Counted from the first letter of the stretch, positions 27,235 to 35,707 are shown. The stretch is 56,498 bases of DNA from Saprospiraceae bacterium (GCA_013001975.1 JABDKX010000070.1:1-56498), one strand, 5' to 3'. The notes: generated by a model not told the origin, from the letters alone. Numbers and translations: made by a program.

Positions 27235-28107
27235 TTGAAGCAAATACTTTATTTTTTTACGATTGGATTATTGGCAACAGCTTGTTCAAAACCTGTTGCC
27301 AATTTTTTGATAGAAGAAGATAAAGTTCCAATAGCCGAATCCGTTTCGTTTGTTAATTCATCTCAAGGTGCTGAAACATTCGTATGGTCCATCAATGGCG
27401 ATGTTCAAAGCAATGAAAAAGATTTCAAAAATACATTTTATGAATCTGGAAGGCATACCATTGGACTTAAAGCCATAAAAGGATCTGATATTTCAGAAAA
27501 AACATCAGATGTATTTATTACAGCACCTCAAGAGTGTAAAGTTTTTATCAAAACAAACTTCGGAAACCTTATCTTAGGTTTGTACGAAGAAACACCTATC
27601 CATTTAAATAACTTTGTTGATCTTGTCGAAAATGGTTTTTACGACGGCATAAAATTTCATCGAATAATGGATGGATTTATGATACAAGGAGGTGATGTTA
27701 AAACAAGAGATAAAAGTTTTAATGGAACATATCAGAGTGAAATCCATGCTGAGATAAATAGTCACGCTTATCATGTAAGAGGTGCTTTAGCAGCAGCAAG
27801 AATGCCTGATGAAATTAATCCTGATAAAAAATCTTCGGGCACACAGTTTTATATTGTTGATGGACGAAATATTGATATTGATAATCTTAGGGATACAGAA
27901 TCGAGTAAATTAATTGATTATTCTGAAGAACAGATTGCTCAATATTTAGAAAATGGGGGAGCCCCGCAACTAGATGGGGAATATACAGTATTCGGATATT
28001 TAATTGAAGGGTATGATGTGTTAGATAAAATCTCTGGAGTTGAGACAGACGAAAAGAACAAGCCATTGGAAGAAGTAATTATTTTAGAAGCAAAGATGTT
28101 ATATTAA
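27235..28107 (+). CDS. Cyclophilin lipoprotein with an N-terminal PKD-like domain
   Basis: 290 aa from TTG 27235, 2 nt after the preceding stop; TTG gives a proper lipoprotein signal (LLATAC, Cys17). Residues 25-95 form a PKD-like domain (PIAESVSFVNSSQGAETFVW), followed by a cyclophilin domain with IKFHRIMDGFMIQGGDV, GTQFYIVDG and GEYTVFGYLIEG. It is a paralogue of the upstream gene with an added adhesion-like domain. Likely periplasmic foldase. Same operon as 26588-27232 and as the polyphosphate glucokinase that begins 1 nt after the stop. Confidence 0.9.
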   Translation: MKQILYFFTIGLLATACSKPVANFLIEEDKVPIAESVSFVNSSQGAETFVWSINGDVQSNEKDFKNTFYESGRHTIGLKAIKGSDISEKTSDVFITAPQECKVFIKTNFGNLILGLYEETPIHLNNFVDLVENGFYDGIKFHRIMDGFMIQGGDVKTRDKSFNGTYQSEIHAEINSHAYHVRGALAAARMPDEINPDKKSSGTQFYIVDGRNIDIDNLRDTESSKLIDYSEEQIAQYLENGGAPQLDGEYTVFGYLIEGYDVLDKISGVETDEKNKPLEEVIILEAKMLY

Positions 28108-28108
28108 A

Positions 28109-28870
28109 ATGGATGAACTATTAGGAATTGATGTAGGAGCTACTGGTATTAAAGGGGGAATTGTAGATCTTGAAAAAGGAGAACTTATTTCTGAAAGATT
28201 TAAATTACCCACACCAAAATCTGGAAAACCAAAAGATATTATTAAAGTCATACGAGAAATATTACTTCATTTCGATTGGTTAAAAAAGCCAGTAGGTTTA
28301 GGTTTTCCTGCTATTATAAAGGGAGGAAAATCTTTATCTGCGAGTAATATTGATGATAGTTGGATTGGATTTCCAATTGTAAAGGAAATCCAAAATAAAA
28401 CACAAGGCCCCATAGTTGTAATAAATGATGCTGACGCCGCAGGAATTGCAGAATTGTACTTTGGAAATGGTAAAAATGTAAAAGGAACCAGTATACTTTT
28501 GACTTTAGGAACAGGTATCGGATCAGCCATTTTTTATGATGGTGTGTTATTACCGAATACAGAAATGGGTCATTTAAAGTATAAGGGATCTATTGCGGAA
28601 GATCATGCATCAAATAGTGCAAGAAAAAGAAATGATTTGTCTTGGGAAGAATTTGGTAAAGAATTAAATGATTTTTTAAATCATGTTGATTTTATATTTA
28701 ATCCTAACCTCATTATGATCGGTGGCGGAATAAGTAAAAAATTCGAAGAATATTCGTCTTGCTTTTCTAAAAAGCTAGATGTGGTGCCAGCTAAGAAGTA
28801 TAATAATGCAGGAATTATTGGCGCTGCAATGGCTTACAAAATATACGGTAAGAAAAAGAAGAAGAAATAA
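28109..28870 (+). CDS. ppgK: ROK-family polyphosphate glucokinase-type kinase
   Basis: 253 aa. The phosphate-binding motif is LGIDVGATGIKGG near 5-17, NDADAAGIAE is the ROK catalytic loop, TLGTGIGSA follows, and EMGH holds the substrate Glu and His. This matches PPGK-type enzymes, which phosphorylate glucose with polyphosphate or ATP. The C-terminal Lys tail (KKKKKK) is an oddity. It starts 1 nt after the cyclophilin stop, so it is in the same transcript, an unusual pairing of an exported foldase with a sugar kinase. The exact phosphate donor is inferred from family resemblance. Confidence 0.85.
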   Translation: MDELLGIDVGATGIKGGIVDLEKGELISERFKLPTPKSGKPKDIIKVIREILLHFDWLKKPVGLGFPAIIKGGKSLSASNIDDSWIGFPIVKEIQNKTQGPIVVINDADAAGIAELYFGNGKNVKGTSILLTLGTGIGSAIFYDGVLLPNTEMGHLKYKGSIAEDHASNSARKRNDLSWEEFGKELNDFLNHVDFIFNPNLIMIGGGISKKFEEYSSCFSKKLDVVPAKKYNNAGIIGAAMAYKIYGKKKKKK

Positions 28871-28873
28871 AAA

Positions 28874-28902
28874 AGAAGCTGAACTCAAAGAGTTCAACTT
28901 CT
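28874..28902 (-). terminator. Terminator downstream of the TPR gene
   Basis: A 13-bp stem with one mismatch (AGAAGCTGAACTC with GAGTTCAACTTCT), loop AAA. On the minus strand a T-run follows. It may also act on the ppgK transcript, where the T-run is weaker. Confidence 0.75.
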
Positions 28903-28946
28903 AATTTAAGATTGAGTAATGCAATTATTTTGAAGTATAAAATATA

Positions 28947-30353
28947 TTAGTGCTCGCCTCTATAGTAAGAAATCATAGATTGTAATTCCTTATTAAGAGC
29001 CAATTCTGGTTCGATATCAAAAATAATGGTGTGTTGATCAAATTCTTCTTTTAGACCTTCTTCAAAAGAGCTGTAAGCTTCTTTTTGATCACCATTTAAA
29101 AATTGAGCTACACCTCTACAAAATATCAAATCAGCACCAAAAGTATAATCGTCAGAATCTTGAAAAACCTCTAGTGCTTTGTCTTTCTTTCCTAACTTAA
29201 TAAGAAAAGAAATATAGTCTCTCCAATACATACTTTGTTCTGGTCCCATTTGAACCGCTTCACCATAATAATGCTCTGCTTTATCATAAGCACCTACTGC
29301 AGCGTTAGCTTTTGCTAAAGAGAAAAAGTAGTCTTCGCAATTGTCTTCTAAAGCTATGGCTTTGTGGTAAGCGTTAATAGCTTTATTCCAATTTTCAGCC
29401 TGAGCATAGCATAGACCAAGTTTATAATAAACTTCATCATTGTATGGATCTAGTTTCAATAATTTATTGAGTAAGATTCTTGCTTTGCTGAGATTGCCTA
29501 GTTGGTACTCGCATTCAGCCATGTTGATAAGTACCTCTTCGTTGATACCAAAAATCTCTAAATAGCTCTGGTATATTTTTAATGCACGCTGATACTTTTT
29601 TTCTTGGATGCATATATCCGCACAATCTAGATACCCATTTTCGAAATTCTCTTCAGTGATAAATGAATATTCAAGTGAATCGATTGCTTTAAGATATTCT
29701 CCTAAGCAAGATTGGGCATGACCAAGATTGTACCAGGCTAAATAATTAAAAGGTTGTTCGTTAATTACCATATTATGAAATTCAACACTGGCTTCATAAT
29801 TCTTTGATAATTGAACAGCAAATCCTATTCGTTCAAAAGCTTCTTCATTTTGCATATCGCAAATGATAGACTTCGTTAAGTTTTCGTACATGCCTTCGTA
29901 GTCTTGCAAAACCTCATTGATGTAAGACTCACTTAAGTATACATCTGAAAGGTCAGCAGGGGAGACATATCTTTTCATATCAACAAGAATATTTTTAGCA
30001 TTATCGACTTCACCTTTAAATGCTAATATTCTAATTTTTAACAACAGAATATCGTGTTCATACGGTGAAATTGTTTCTGCTTTATTAAGCAGAATTAATG
30101 CTTCTTCTTGAAGATTAGTTTGAAAAAGAAGTCTTGCTTTAATTATGTAAAAATCGGGTCTAAAACTGTATTGGGATAGTGCTATGTCAGCAACTTCTAT
30201 GGCTTTGTCGTATTGAAGTTCCTCTTCATAGAATCTGATTATCTCTAAAAAAGTCTTTTCATCAAGAATGATATTTTGACCTTTTTCAAAGTTGGTTTCG
30301 AAATCAGATACGAGGTTCAAAAACGTCACATCGCGCTTGGTTTTGTTCTCCAT
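28947..30353 (-). CDS. Tetratricopeptide-repeat protein
   Basis: 468 aa without a signal peptide, composed of about twelve TPR-like helix pairs; typical units include YYKLGLCYAQAENWNKAINAYHKA and FNYLAWYNLGHAQSCLGEYLKA (shortened here). It probably is a cytoplasmic scaffold for protein contacts; the partner is unknown. Single gene with a terminator at 28874-28902. TPR proteins of this size near metabolic genes are common in Bacteroidota. Confidence 0.85.
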   Translation of the reverse strand: MENKTKRDVTFLNLVSDFETNFEKGQNIILDEKTFLEIIRFYEEELQYDKAIEVADIALSQYSFRPDFYIIKARLLFQTNLQEEALILLNKAETISPYEHDILLLKIRILAFKGEVDNAKNILVDMKRYVSPADLSDVYLSESYINEVLQDYEGMYENLTKSIICDMQNEEAFERIGFAVQLSKNYEASVEFHNMVINEQPFNYLAWYNLGHAQSCLGEYLKAIDSLEYSFITEENFENGYLDCADICIQEKKYQRALKIYQSYLEIFGINEEVLINMAECEYQLGNLSKARILLNKLLKLDPYNDEVYYKLGLCYAQAENWNKAINAYHKAIALEDNCEDYFFSLAKANAAVGAYDKAEHYYGEAVQMGPEQSMYWRDYISFLIKLGKKDKALEVFQDSDDYTFGADLIFCRGVAQFLNGDQKEAYSSFEEGLKEEFDQHTIIFDIEPELALNKELQSMISYYRGEH

Positions 30354-30692
30354 TAAGCTCTATTCTTTCTAAGATTATAATTCATGGTAAATATAACCAA
30401 AATCACATCTTTCAAGCATGTGGCGAAACTTTTTTTTTCCACATCAAATTGCAATTTATGATAATACATAATCAACACGTTAACAGAAAAATATATACAT
30501 ATAGTGGTTTGTTTTAAAGCTTATTTACTTCATTATCATATTCAAATGTATCGACATCTTTTATCTTTCAAGGTTAATTTTATGACTATTTACTACTTTA
30601 AGTTTATGTCACGCATAAAAAAAAGTTGTTATATGGATAACAACTTTTTTATTTTTTATGATTTTCTGAAGCAGATTGCTCCAAATATTTTT
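30354..30692. other. 339-bp intergenic region
   Basis: AT-rich stretch between two minus-strand genes. It holds an inverted repeat ATGTGG/CCACAT (30418-30423, 30439-30444) around a T-run and the terminator at 30619-30650. I see no convincing RNA gene or coding frame. Confidence 0.6.
30619..30650 (-). terminator. Terminator of the sigma/anti-sigma operon
   Basis: A 14-bp stem (AAAAAAGTTGTTAT with ATAACAACTTTTTT), loop ATGG, with A- and T-runs on the two sides, so it works in both directions. It lies 43 nt after the last gene of the minus-strand operon. Confidence 0.85.
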
Positions 30693-31181
30693 CTACTTTC
30701 CTTCCTTAGATTTCATTTTTTCCTTATCAGGTCTGTCACTTTTATCATATCTTTTTCTACGCTTTAAACCTTCCAGCATTTCTCTTTTAAAGCGTCTGTC
30801 GATATTAAAAAAACGAAAAGTTTTTTCAGGACCCACTGCATTTGAAAATTTATCAACATAAGATTTTTTTATAGTTAGTCTTTGTGATTCATCATTTATC
30901 AAGTTGACTAAAGCTTGACTATAATCTTTGTTTTCTTCAGAATGTTGGTGTGAAGATCTGATTGATTTCATCTCATCATGGAAAGCATTATATAGTGGCC
31001 AGAATGTTTGTGCTTCTTCAGGTGTTAATTCTAACTCGTCAGAAATAAAAGCGATCTTTTTAGCTTCCATTTTTTGCCTGACCTTATCTCTTTTTTCTTC
31101 TCCTTTATTACTACTGTTGTCTTGCGCAAAAATGCAAACACTCAATAGTAAAAGAAATAATGTTGTTGTTATCTTATTCAT
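30693..31181 (-). CDS. Small secreted Spy/CpxP-like protein of the sigma operon
   Basis: 162 aa with a signal peptide (ending CIFAQ). The helical body contains ISDELELTPEEAQTFWPLYNAF, typical of small periplasmic proteins found downstream of ECF sigma and anti-sigma genes in Bacteroidota, and a charged Lys/Arg-rich tail (residues 130-162). It probably senses or buffers envelope stress, by analogy with Spy/CpxP. It starts 12 nt after the anti-sigma gene stop. Role inferred from position and sequence pattern. Confidence 0.7.
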   Translation of the reverse strand: MNKITTTLFLLLLSVCIFAQDNSSNKGEEKRDKVRQKMEAKKIAFISDELELTPEEAQTFWPLYNAFHDEMKSIRSSHQHSEENKDYSQALVNLINDESQRLTIKKSYVDKFSNAVGPEKTFRFFNIDRRFKREMLEGLKRRKRYDKSDRPDKEKMKSKEGK

Positions 31182-31193
31182 TAATTTAATTTT

Positions 31194-31694
31194 TTAATAA
31201 TCAATAGTGGCAAAATCATTTATATTCAAATCGTCAAGTATACTTTCTATATATATGTCTAATTCTTCGTCGCTAACGTTAGCTAATTCTATATCGAAAT
31301 CTGGTTCGTAATTTTCAGAAATTTCTAATAAGATATCTGAATCTATGTCCTCATCGTTGCCAATGTAATAATCCAGTATTTCGTTCTCAGCAAGACTGGT
31401 TTCAGGTAATGTTGAATTGGTCACGTGCCAAAACGCAGTCACCAAAACCAAGAGCATTGCGGCAATGCTTGCAACTTTAAAATAAAGCACCCTTGTAGGT
31501 CTGGCTTTGAATGATTTTATTTTTAATAAGTTATCTTCAAAGTAATTGTTTGGTGTCAAATAACTATTCTTGCCTATCAAATTATATAAAATTGGTGCGT
31601 TCGATCCTAGCTCATCTTCAAGAGATAAGACTTCATTTAAAATCTTAGATTTTAAATTTTTAAAATAATCTGTAGGCATCAAATCTTTAGACAT
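31194..31694 (-). CDS. Putative membrane anti-sigma factor (PxxYF type)
   Basis: 166 aa. Two PxxYF motifs (MPTDYF at 6-11 and TPNNYF at 51-56) are features of Bacteroidota anti-sigma-like proteins. A single TM segment (VLYFKVASIAAMLLVLVTAFW) is near residues 70-90, followed by an acidic extracytoplasmic part. It overlaps the sigma gene by 8 nt, so translation is coupled. It would hold the ECF sigma factor at the membrane and release it on signal. Confidence 0.75.
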   Translation of the reverse strand: MSKDLMPTDYFKNLKSKILNEVLSLEDELGSNAPILYNLIGKNSYLTPNNYFEDNLLKIKSFKARPTRVLYFKVASIAAMLLVLVTAFWHVTNSTLPETSLAENEILDYYIGNDEDIDSDILLEISENYEPDFDIELANVSDEELDIYIESILDDLNINDFATIDY

Positions 31695-32256
31695 AACTTA
31701 CATTTTCTTTTAAATAGGTTTCAACTTTTTTCATAGCATGATGAAATGATGCTTTTAACGAACCGACAGTAACATTTAAAATTTCCGAAATATCGTTGTA
31801 GCTTAAATCATCATAATATCTCATTATAAAAACTTGCTTTTGTTTTGCTGGTAATTGCTCAATTCCTTTTGCCAATAACAATTGCGCTTTATCTCCATCA
31901 AAATACTCATCTGATTTTAATTTGTTTTCAAATTCATTCAAAGCATCATTCATGTTTTGATGAATATGCTTTTTGTTTTTATTCAAGTAGTTTATTGTTT
32001 CGTTTGTGGCAATCCGATACATCCATGTGTAAAGCTTAGATTGAGATTTAAAACCTTTAATACTTTTAAAAACTTTCAAAAACGTATTTTGAATCACATC
32101 ATCTGCATCTTCATGAAAATGAACCATCTTTCGAATATGCCAATACAATCGTTCTTGATACTTGTTGACTAAGTATTCAAAGCCCTTATCAAACAATTTA
32201 TCATTTGATAACATTTCAAGTATTTCTGAATCTTTTATATTTGGCAATTTATTCAA
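31687..32256 (-). CDS. ECF RNA polymerase sigma factor
   Basis: 189 aa from TTG 32256 (no better ATG; the first downstream one would cut into region 2). Region 2 has DADDVIQNTFLKVFKSI and YTWMYRIATNETINYLNK. Region 4 has LPAKQKQVFIMRYYDDLSYNDISEIL. It directs RNA polymerase to a specific regulon, likely envelope-stress genes. Part of a three-gene operon with its anti-sigma and a Spy-like protein. Divergent from the acyltransferase gene with about 65 bp between. Confidence 0.92.
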   Translation of the reverse strand: MNKLPNIKDSEILEMLSNDKLFDKGFEYLVNKYQERLYWHIRKMVHFHEDADDVIQNTFLKVFKSIKGFKSQSKLYTWMYRIATNETINYLNKNKKHIHQNMNDALNEFENKLKSDEYFDGDKAQLLLAKGIEQLPAKQKQVFIMRYYDDLSYNDISEILNVTVGSLKASFHHAMKKVETYLKENVSYV

Positions 32257-32321
32257 AGATTTAACTCTAAGACTATCAATTATTATAAAGGTTTAATGAT
32301 TGATAAAGATAATTGAACTTT

Positions 32322-32864
32322 ATGATGTCAAAAATAGCCCAATTCATTTTAAAGATATTAGGATGGAAGATAGTTGGAGAATTTCCTCATCACGTAAAGA
32401 AAAAGCTGCTTATTGCGGCACCACATACTTCAAATTGGGACTTTCCATTGGGTATTTTGGTTCGAACTGCAATTAAAGCAAATGTAAAATATGTTGGGAA
32501 ACCCTCACTTTTTAAGCCTCCACTTTCTTGGGTAATGTATCCCTTGGGTGGTATGCCAGTCGTCATAAAGGAAGGACAAAGCTTTGTTGAGAATGTTGTT
32601 GATATGTACAAAAGTGCAGATGAGATGACTATTTTGATAGCTCCTGAAGGGCAAAGGAAAAAAACTGAGAAATTCAAAACTGGATTTTATTATATAGCTA
32701 ATGGTGCAAAAGTGCCGATCTTGCCTGTTATATTGGATTTCGCAAAGAAAGAATTTAGATTTTTAGATATGATTGAAACTCATGACAATCCAAAAGAAGA
32801 AATTCCTCAAATTGAAAATTTATTTAAAGGAGTTGTTGGCTACAGAACTAAGGACAGCTTTTAG
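32322..32864 (+). CDS. 1-acyl-sn-glycerol-3-phosphate acyltransferase-like protein (PlsC family)
   Basis: 180 aa from ATG 32322; the frame is open to TTG 32313, and ATG 32325 is possible. Motif I is HTSNWDFPLG, a variant of HX4D, and motif III is APEGQRKKT. The protein is shorter than typical PlsC (about 240 aa) but keeps both catalytic blocks. It probably transfers an acyl group to a lysophospholipid or related lipid. Divergent from the sigma operon. A weak hairpin follows at 32870-32894. Confidence 0.85.
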   Translation: MMSKIAQFILKILGWKIVGEFPHHVKKKLLIAAPHTSNWDFPLGILVRTAIKANVKYVGKPSLFKPPLSWVMYPLGGMPVVIKEGQSFVENVVDMYKSADEMTILIAPEGQRKKTEKFKTGFYYIANGAKVPILPVILDFAKKEFRFLDMIETHDNPKEEIPQIENLFKGVVGYRTKDSF

Positions 32865-32869
32865 TAAAA

Positions 32870-32894
32870 AAAGACCAGTTATTCACTGGCCTTT
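32870..32894 (+). terminator. Weak terminator after the acyltransferase gene
   Basis: A 10-bp stem with one mismatch (AAAGACCAGT with ACTGGCCTTT), loop TATTC. The T-run is short, so efficiency is doubtful. Confidence 0.45.
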
Positions 32895-33084
32895 ATTGAT
32901 CAGCATTTTAAAACACATTTGTTACTTATCATTTTACAGACAAGAATAAATAAAGCTTTAAAATTCTGAATACTTTAAAAAATAAAGCGGGTAAGTATTC
33001 TTTAGGGTTAATACAAATATATTATAGATTGTTCGAAAATAATACTAATATCAAACCAATATTATAAACGACATAATTTGTTAT

Positions 33085-33483
33085 TTATTCTTCTTCTTGT
33101 GCAGAAAGCAGTCCTTTATTATTCAAAATATTGAACCACTTGATAACCTTTTTCATATCCTTTAATGAAACGCGATCTTCATCATAATCCGGGAGAATAC
33201 TTTCAAAGTATTCTTCAATATTTATAGTTTCTGATTTTACGTCGACAGGAGGATTATCACCAACTTGCTTTAACATAGTTTCAAATACATCCTGTAATGG
33301 CTTTGTATCTGTTAATGTATAAATAGCTACAGTGCCAAGAGGAGTAAACTGGTGCTTACGTACTGAGTAGAATTTAGATTTTCCACTTTCTAAATGCTCT
33401 AATACCAAACCATTATTTCTACTTGCTACAAGATTAAAAAGACCTTGTTCACCACTTACCGATATAATTGATTCTAAATTCAT
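33085..33483 (-). CDS. DUF5606 protein
   Basis: 132 aa, soluble, mixed alpha/beta. The start MNLESIISVSGEQGLF and the segment NNGLVLEHLESGKSKFYSVRKHQ match the DUF5606 family, found across Bacteroidota with no known function. Its N-terminal half looks like a small beta-barrel. Single gene in a region with no clear promoter. No catalytic motif is evident. Confidence 0.82.
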   Translation of the reverse strand: MNLESIISVSGEQGLFNLVASRNNGLVLEHLESGKSKFYSVRKHQFTPLGTVAIYTLTDTKPLQDVFETMLKQVGDNPPVDVKSETINIEEYFESILPDYDEDRVSLKDMKKVIKWFNILNNKGLLSAQEEE

Positions 33484-33538
33484 TTTTTATTTAATTGAAT
33501 GCAAAATAAATCATATTAAATGATATAAACCATGCTTG

Positions 33539-34633
33539 TTATTCTTTTTTCATAATCTTAGCTTGTTGATCGATACTTTCATCATGGACGCTGCTTATAT
33601 ATTTAATTATAAAAGCATCACTTAAACCACTTTTACTGGCTTGTTCCTTTGATTTTTCGATTATTTCATTCCATCTTTTATCTTGATAAATGGTCATGTT
33701 ATTATCTTTTTTGTACTGACCAATCTCTCTTACGATTGTCATTCTATTTGACAATGCATTTAATATTTCTTCGTCAATATGATCGATCGTTTCACGCAAT
33801 TGTTCCAGTTTGCTTTGAAGTCTTGGGTTATCTTCAAAATCGTGACGCAACTTCATTTCTGTAATCATTTTTCCGAAAACTTCGGGGGTAATTTGTTGTT
33901 TGGCATCACTCCAAGCATTGTCAGGGTCAATGTGGGATTCGATCATCAATCCATCAAAATCTAAGTCCATTGCTTTTTGGCCGACGTCTTGAAGTATATC
34001 TCTACGTCCACAGATATGACTAGGGTCACAAATCATTGGTAAGTCAGGATTTAATCTCATAAACTCAATAGCGATTTGCCATTGTGGTCGGTTTCGATAA
34101 TACTTTTCTCCCAAGTTTGAAAACCCTCTATGAATAGCACCAACTTCTTTGACACCTGCTTTTTTAATTCGTTCAATACTTCCATTCCATAATGCCAAAT
34201 CAGGGTTAATTGGATTTTTAATAAGTACAGGAATATCGACGCCCTTTAATGCATCTGCTATTTCTTGTACAGCGAATGGATTGACAGTTGTCCTGGCTCC
34301 AATCCAGAGAATATCGACATTAAATTCTAGGCATAATTCTACATGGGATGCTTTCGCCACTTCAACAGTAACAGGGAAACCCGTTTGCTCTTTTACTTTT
34401 TGAAGCCACGGCAATCCTTTTGTTCCAACGCCTTCAAAAGATCCTGGGCTGGTTCTGGGTTTCCAAATTCCAGCTCTAAAAATATCCGATTTTCCTGTTT
34501 TCTTTAATCTGACGGCTGTTTCTAATACCTGTTCCTCTGTTTCTGCACTACAAGGACCAGCAATTACAATAGGTCTTTTGTCTTTGGTCAACCATGACGC
34601 ATTCCTATTGTATGTGTTTACATTTTCTTCCAT
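33539..34633 (-). CDS. Bifunctional DAHP synthase / chorismate mutase
   Basis: 364 aa. Residues 1-265 are a 3-deoxy-7-phosphoheptulonate synthase of the AroG-like KDPG-fold class (GPCSAETEEQVLE, IFRAGIWKPRTSPGSFEG, GAIHRGFS, CDPSHICGRR). Residues 275-364 are a type II chorismate mutase (ETIDHIDEEILNALSNRM). It performs the first step of aromatic synthesis and the branch to prephenate, an arrangement known from Bacteroidota and related to Bacillus AroA(G). It begins 9 nt after tyrA, so both are in one transcript behind the leader peptide and attenuator at 35523-35643. Confidence 0.95.
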   Translation of the reverse strand: MEENVNTYNRNASWLTKDKRPIVIAGPCSAETEEQVLETAVRLKKTGKSDIFRAGIWKPRTSPGSFEGVGTKGLPWLQKVKEQTGFPVTVEVAKASHVELCLEFNVDILWIGARTTVNPFAVQEIADALKGVDIPVLIKNPINPDLALWNGSIERIKKAGVKEVGAIHRGFSNLGEKYYRNRPQWQIAIEFMRLNPDLPMICDPSHICGRRDILQDVGQKAMDLDFDGLMIESHIDPDNAWSDAKQQITPEVFGKMITEMKLRHDFEDNPRLQSKLEQLRETIDHIDEEILNALSNRMTIVREIGQYKKDNNMTIYQDKRWNEIIEKSKEQASKSGLSDAFIIKYISSVHDESIDQQAKIMKKE

Positions 34634-34642
34634 TGTTCTATC

Positions 34643-35509
34643 TTATTTCTTGTTTAGTTTAATTCCTTTTAAAACACGTTCAATTTGATTAGCTTCTTCT
34701 ATTGAAGCATGCATACCTTGTGTGTCAATTTTATCTACCAATTGTTTAAATGCTTTCATTTTTACGATATAAACATCCAATGCTTCTGATAGATATTTTG
34801 CATTTTTTTCAAAAATGGCTGTCCAAGTAATGGGGTTACATTTTGCCAATCGGGCGGTTGATGCAAACCCAGTACTCGCCATATTGAAAATTTGTTTTTC
34901 ATCTTTTTCAATATCTAAAACGGTTTGACTGAGCGCAAAAGAGGTGACATGCGATAAATGCGAAACATAAGCCATATGTTTATCATGTTCTTCGGAACTT
35001 AGAAAATAACTATTCATCCCTAAGAATTCAAAGATCTTGAGTGTCGTTTCTATCGCATCATCATCACTTAATGCTTTCTCACAAATAATATTCTTTTTAC
35101 CATCAAACAAACCAAGGATTGCAGCTTGGGGTCCAGAAAATTCTGTTCCAGCAAGAGGATGGGCCGCAACAAACCTGCTCCTGTTTTTGTGTGATTTGAT
35201 AGAAGCGCAAATTTCTTTTTTTGTAGACCCAACATCAAAGACAACTTGATGGCTTTTGATATTATTTAGGACATTAAGAAGAACATTTTCAATGGCATTG
35301 ACAGGAACGGCTAATATAAAAACCTGACATTTTTCTATAGCTTCTTCTAAAGTTAAAATAGAATTGACAAGCTTTAAATCAATCGCTTGCCTAGCATGAT
35401 CTGGATTTTTTTCTATACCATAGACCTCAACAGTACCTAATGAGCGAGTGCTTAATTCCTTAGCAATAGAACCGCCTATTAACCCTAGGCCAAAAACAGC
35501 AATTTTCAT
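34643..35509 (-). CDS. tyrA: Prephenate dehydrogenase
   Basis: 288 aa. The NAD(P)-binding motif is FGLGLIGGS (residues 6-14). Conserved regions of TyrA follow: VFDVGSTKKEI, AAHPLAGTEFSGP with the catalytic His, and SHLSHVTSFAL. It converts prephenate to 4-hydroxyphenylpyruvate for tyrosine synthesis. ATG at 35509 lies only 13 nt after the T-run of the attenuator hairpin, so transcription of tyrA and the DAHP synthase-mutase gene depends on that hairpin not forming. Confidence 0.95.
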   Translation of the reverse strand: MKIAVFGLGLIGGSIAKELSTRSLGTVEVYGIEKNPDHARQAIDLKLVNSILTLEEAIEKCQVFILAVPVNAIENVLLNVLNNIKSHQVVFDVGSTKKEICASIKSHKNRSRFVAAHPLAGTEFSGPQAAILGLFDGKKNIICEKALSDDDAIETTLKIFEFLGMNSYFLSSEEHDKHMAYVSHLSHVTSFALSQTVLDIEKDEKQIFNMASTGFASTARLAKCNPITWTAIFEKNAKYLSEALDVYIVKMKAFKQLVDKIDTQGMHASIEEANQIERVLKGIKLNKK

Positions 35510-35522
35510 TTAATTTATTTAT

Positions 35523-35552
35523 AAAAAAAAGCCCGAAACAAAATTCCGGACT
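35523..35552 (-). terminator. Attenuator terminator upstream of tyrA
   Basis: On the minus strand, AGTCCGGAA (35552-35544), loop TTTTG, TTTCGGGCT (35538-35530) form a 9-bp stem with two G-U type pairs, then a T-run to 35523. It stands between the leader peptide stop and the tyrA start, and is separate from the mscL terminator at 35708-35729. Its 5' arm can pair instead with the end of the leader coding sequence. Confidence 0.85.
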
Positions 35553-35589
35553 CTTTAAAGTTTATATCACCACATACAAATCAGAGTCC
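35548..35589 (-). promoter_or_regulatory. Antiterminator pairing of the tyrA leader
   Basis: GGACTCT at 35589-35583 (last leader codons GGA CTC plus the T of TGA) is exactly complementary to AGAGTCC at 35554-35548, which contains the 5' arm of the terminator. The two structures exclude each other. A ribosome at the leader stop would cover GGACTCT and permit termination; a ribosome stalled on the aromatic codons would leave it free. Confidence 0.75.
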
Positions 35590-35643
35590 ATTCTTAAGAT
35601 AGAAATAACTCCAAGTATAATATGTTGTAAAAGTTTTATTCAT
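35581..35643 (-). CDS. Aromatic-rich leader peptide of the tyrA operon
   Basis: A 20-codon frame, ATG 35643 to TGA 35581, that encodes Phe5, Tyr8, Tyr9, Trp11, Tyr13, Phe14 and Tyr15: seven aromatic residues, all three types, packed in eleven positions. It follows a consensus promoter by a few nucleotides and is followed by mutually exclusive antiterminator and terminator pairings, then by tyrA and the DAHP synthase-chorismate mutase gene. This is the organisation of an amino-acid attenuation leader (as trpL and pheL in enterobacteria). Ribosome stalling when charged tRNA-Tyr, -Phe or -Trp is scarce should allow read-through. Tyr is most represented (four codons), fitting tyrA. Too short for standard gene calling. 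Translation is inferred, not shown. Confidence 0.85.
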   Translation of the reverse strand: MNKTFTTYYTWSYFYLKNGL

Positions 35644-35652
35644 AATTCTTCC

Positions 35653-35683
35653 CAAACATAGATTGATTATTTATAAAACACAA
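35653..35683 (-). promoter_or_regulatory. Consensus promoter of the leader peptide / tyrA operon
   Basis: TTG (35683-35681), 20-nt spacer, TATGTTTG (35660-35653), an excellent match to the Bacteroidota TTG/TAnnTTTG promoter. The leader ATG starts 9 nt after the -7 box, so the 5' untranslated part is only a few bases. Confidence 0.85.
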
Positions 35684-35707
35684 GTATTGGAATAAATAAA
35701 ATAAAAA

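Noticed and set aside
30504-30767. 87-codon plus-strand frame in the 30354-30692 gap
   Set aside because: AT-rich, Phe/Tyr/Leu-heavy composition, runs through the terminator and into the opposite gene; no start signal.
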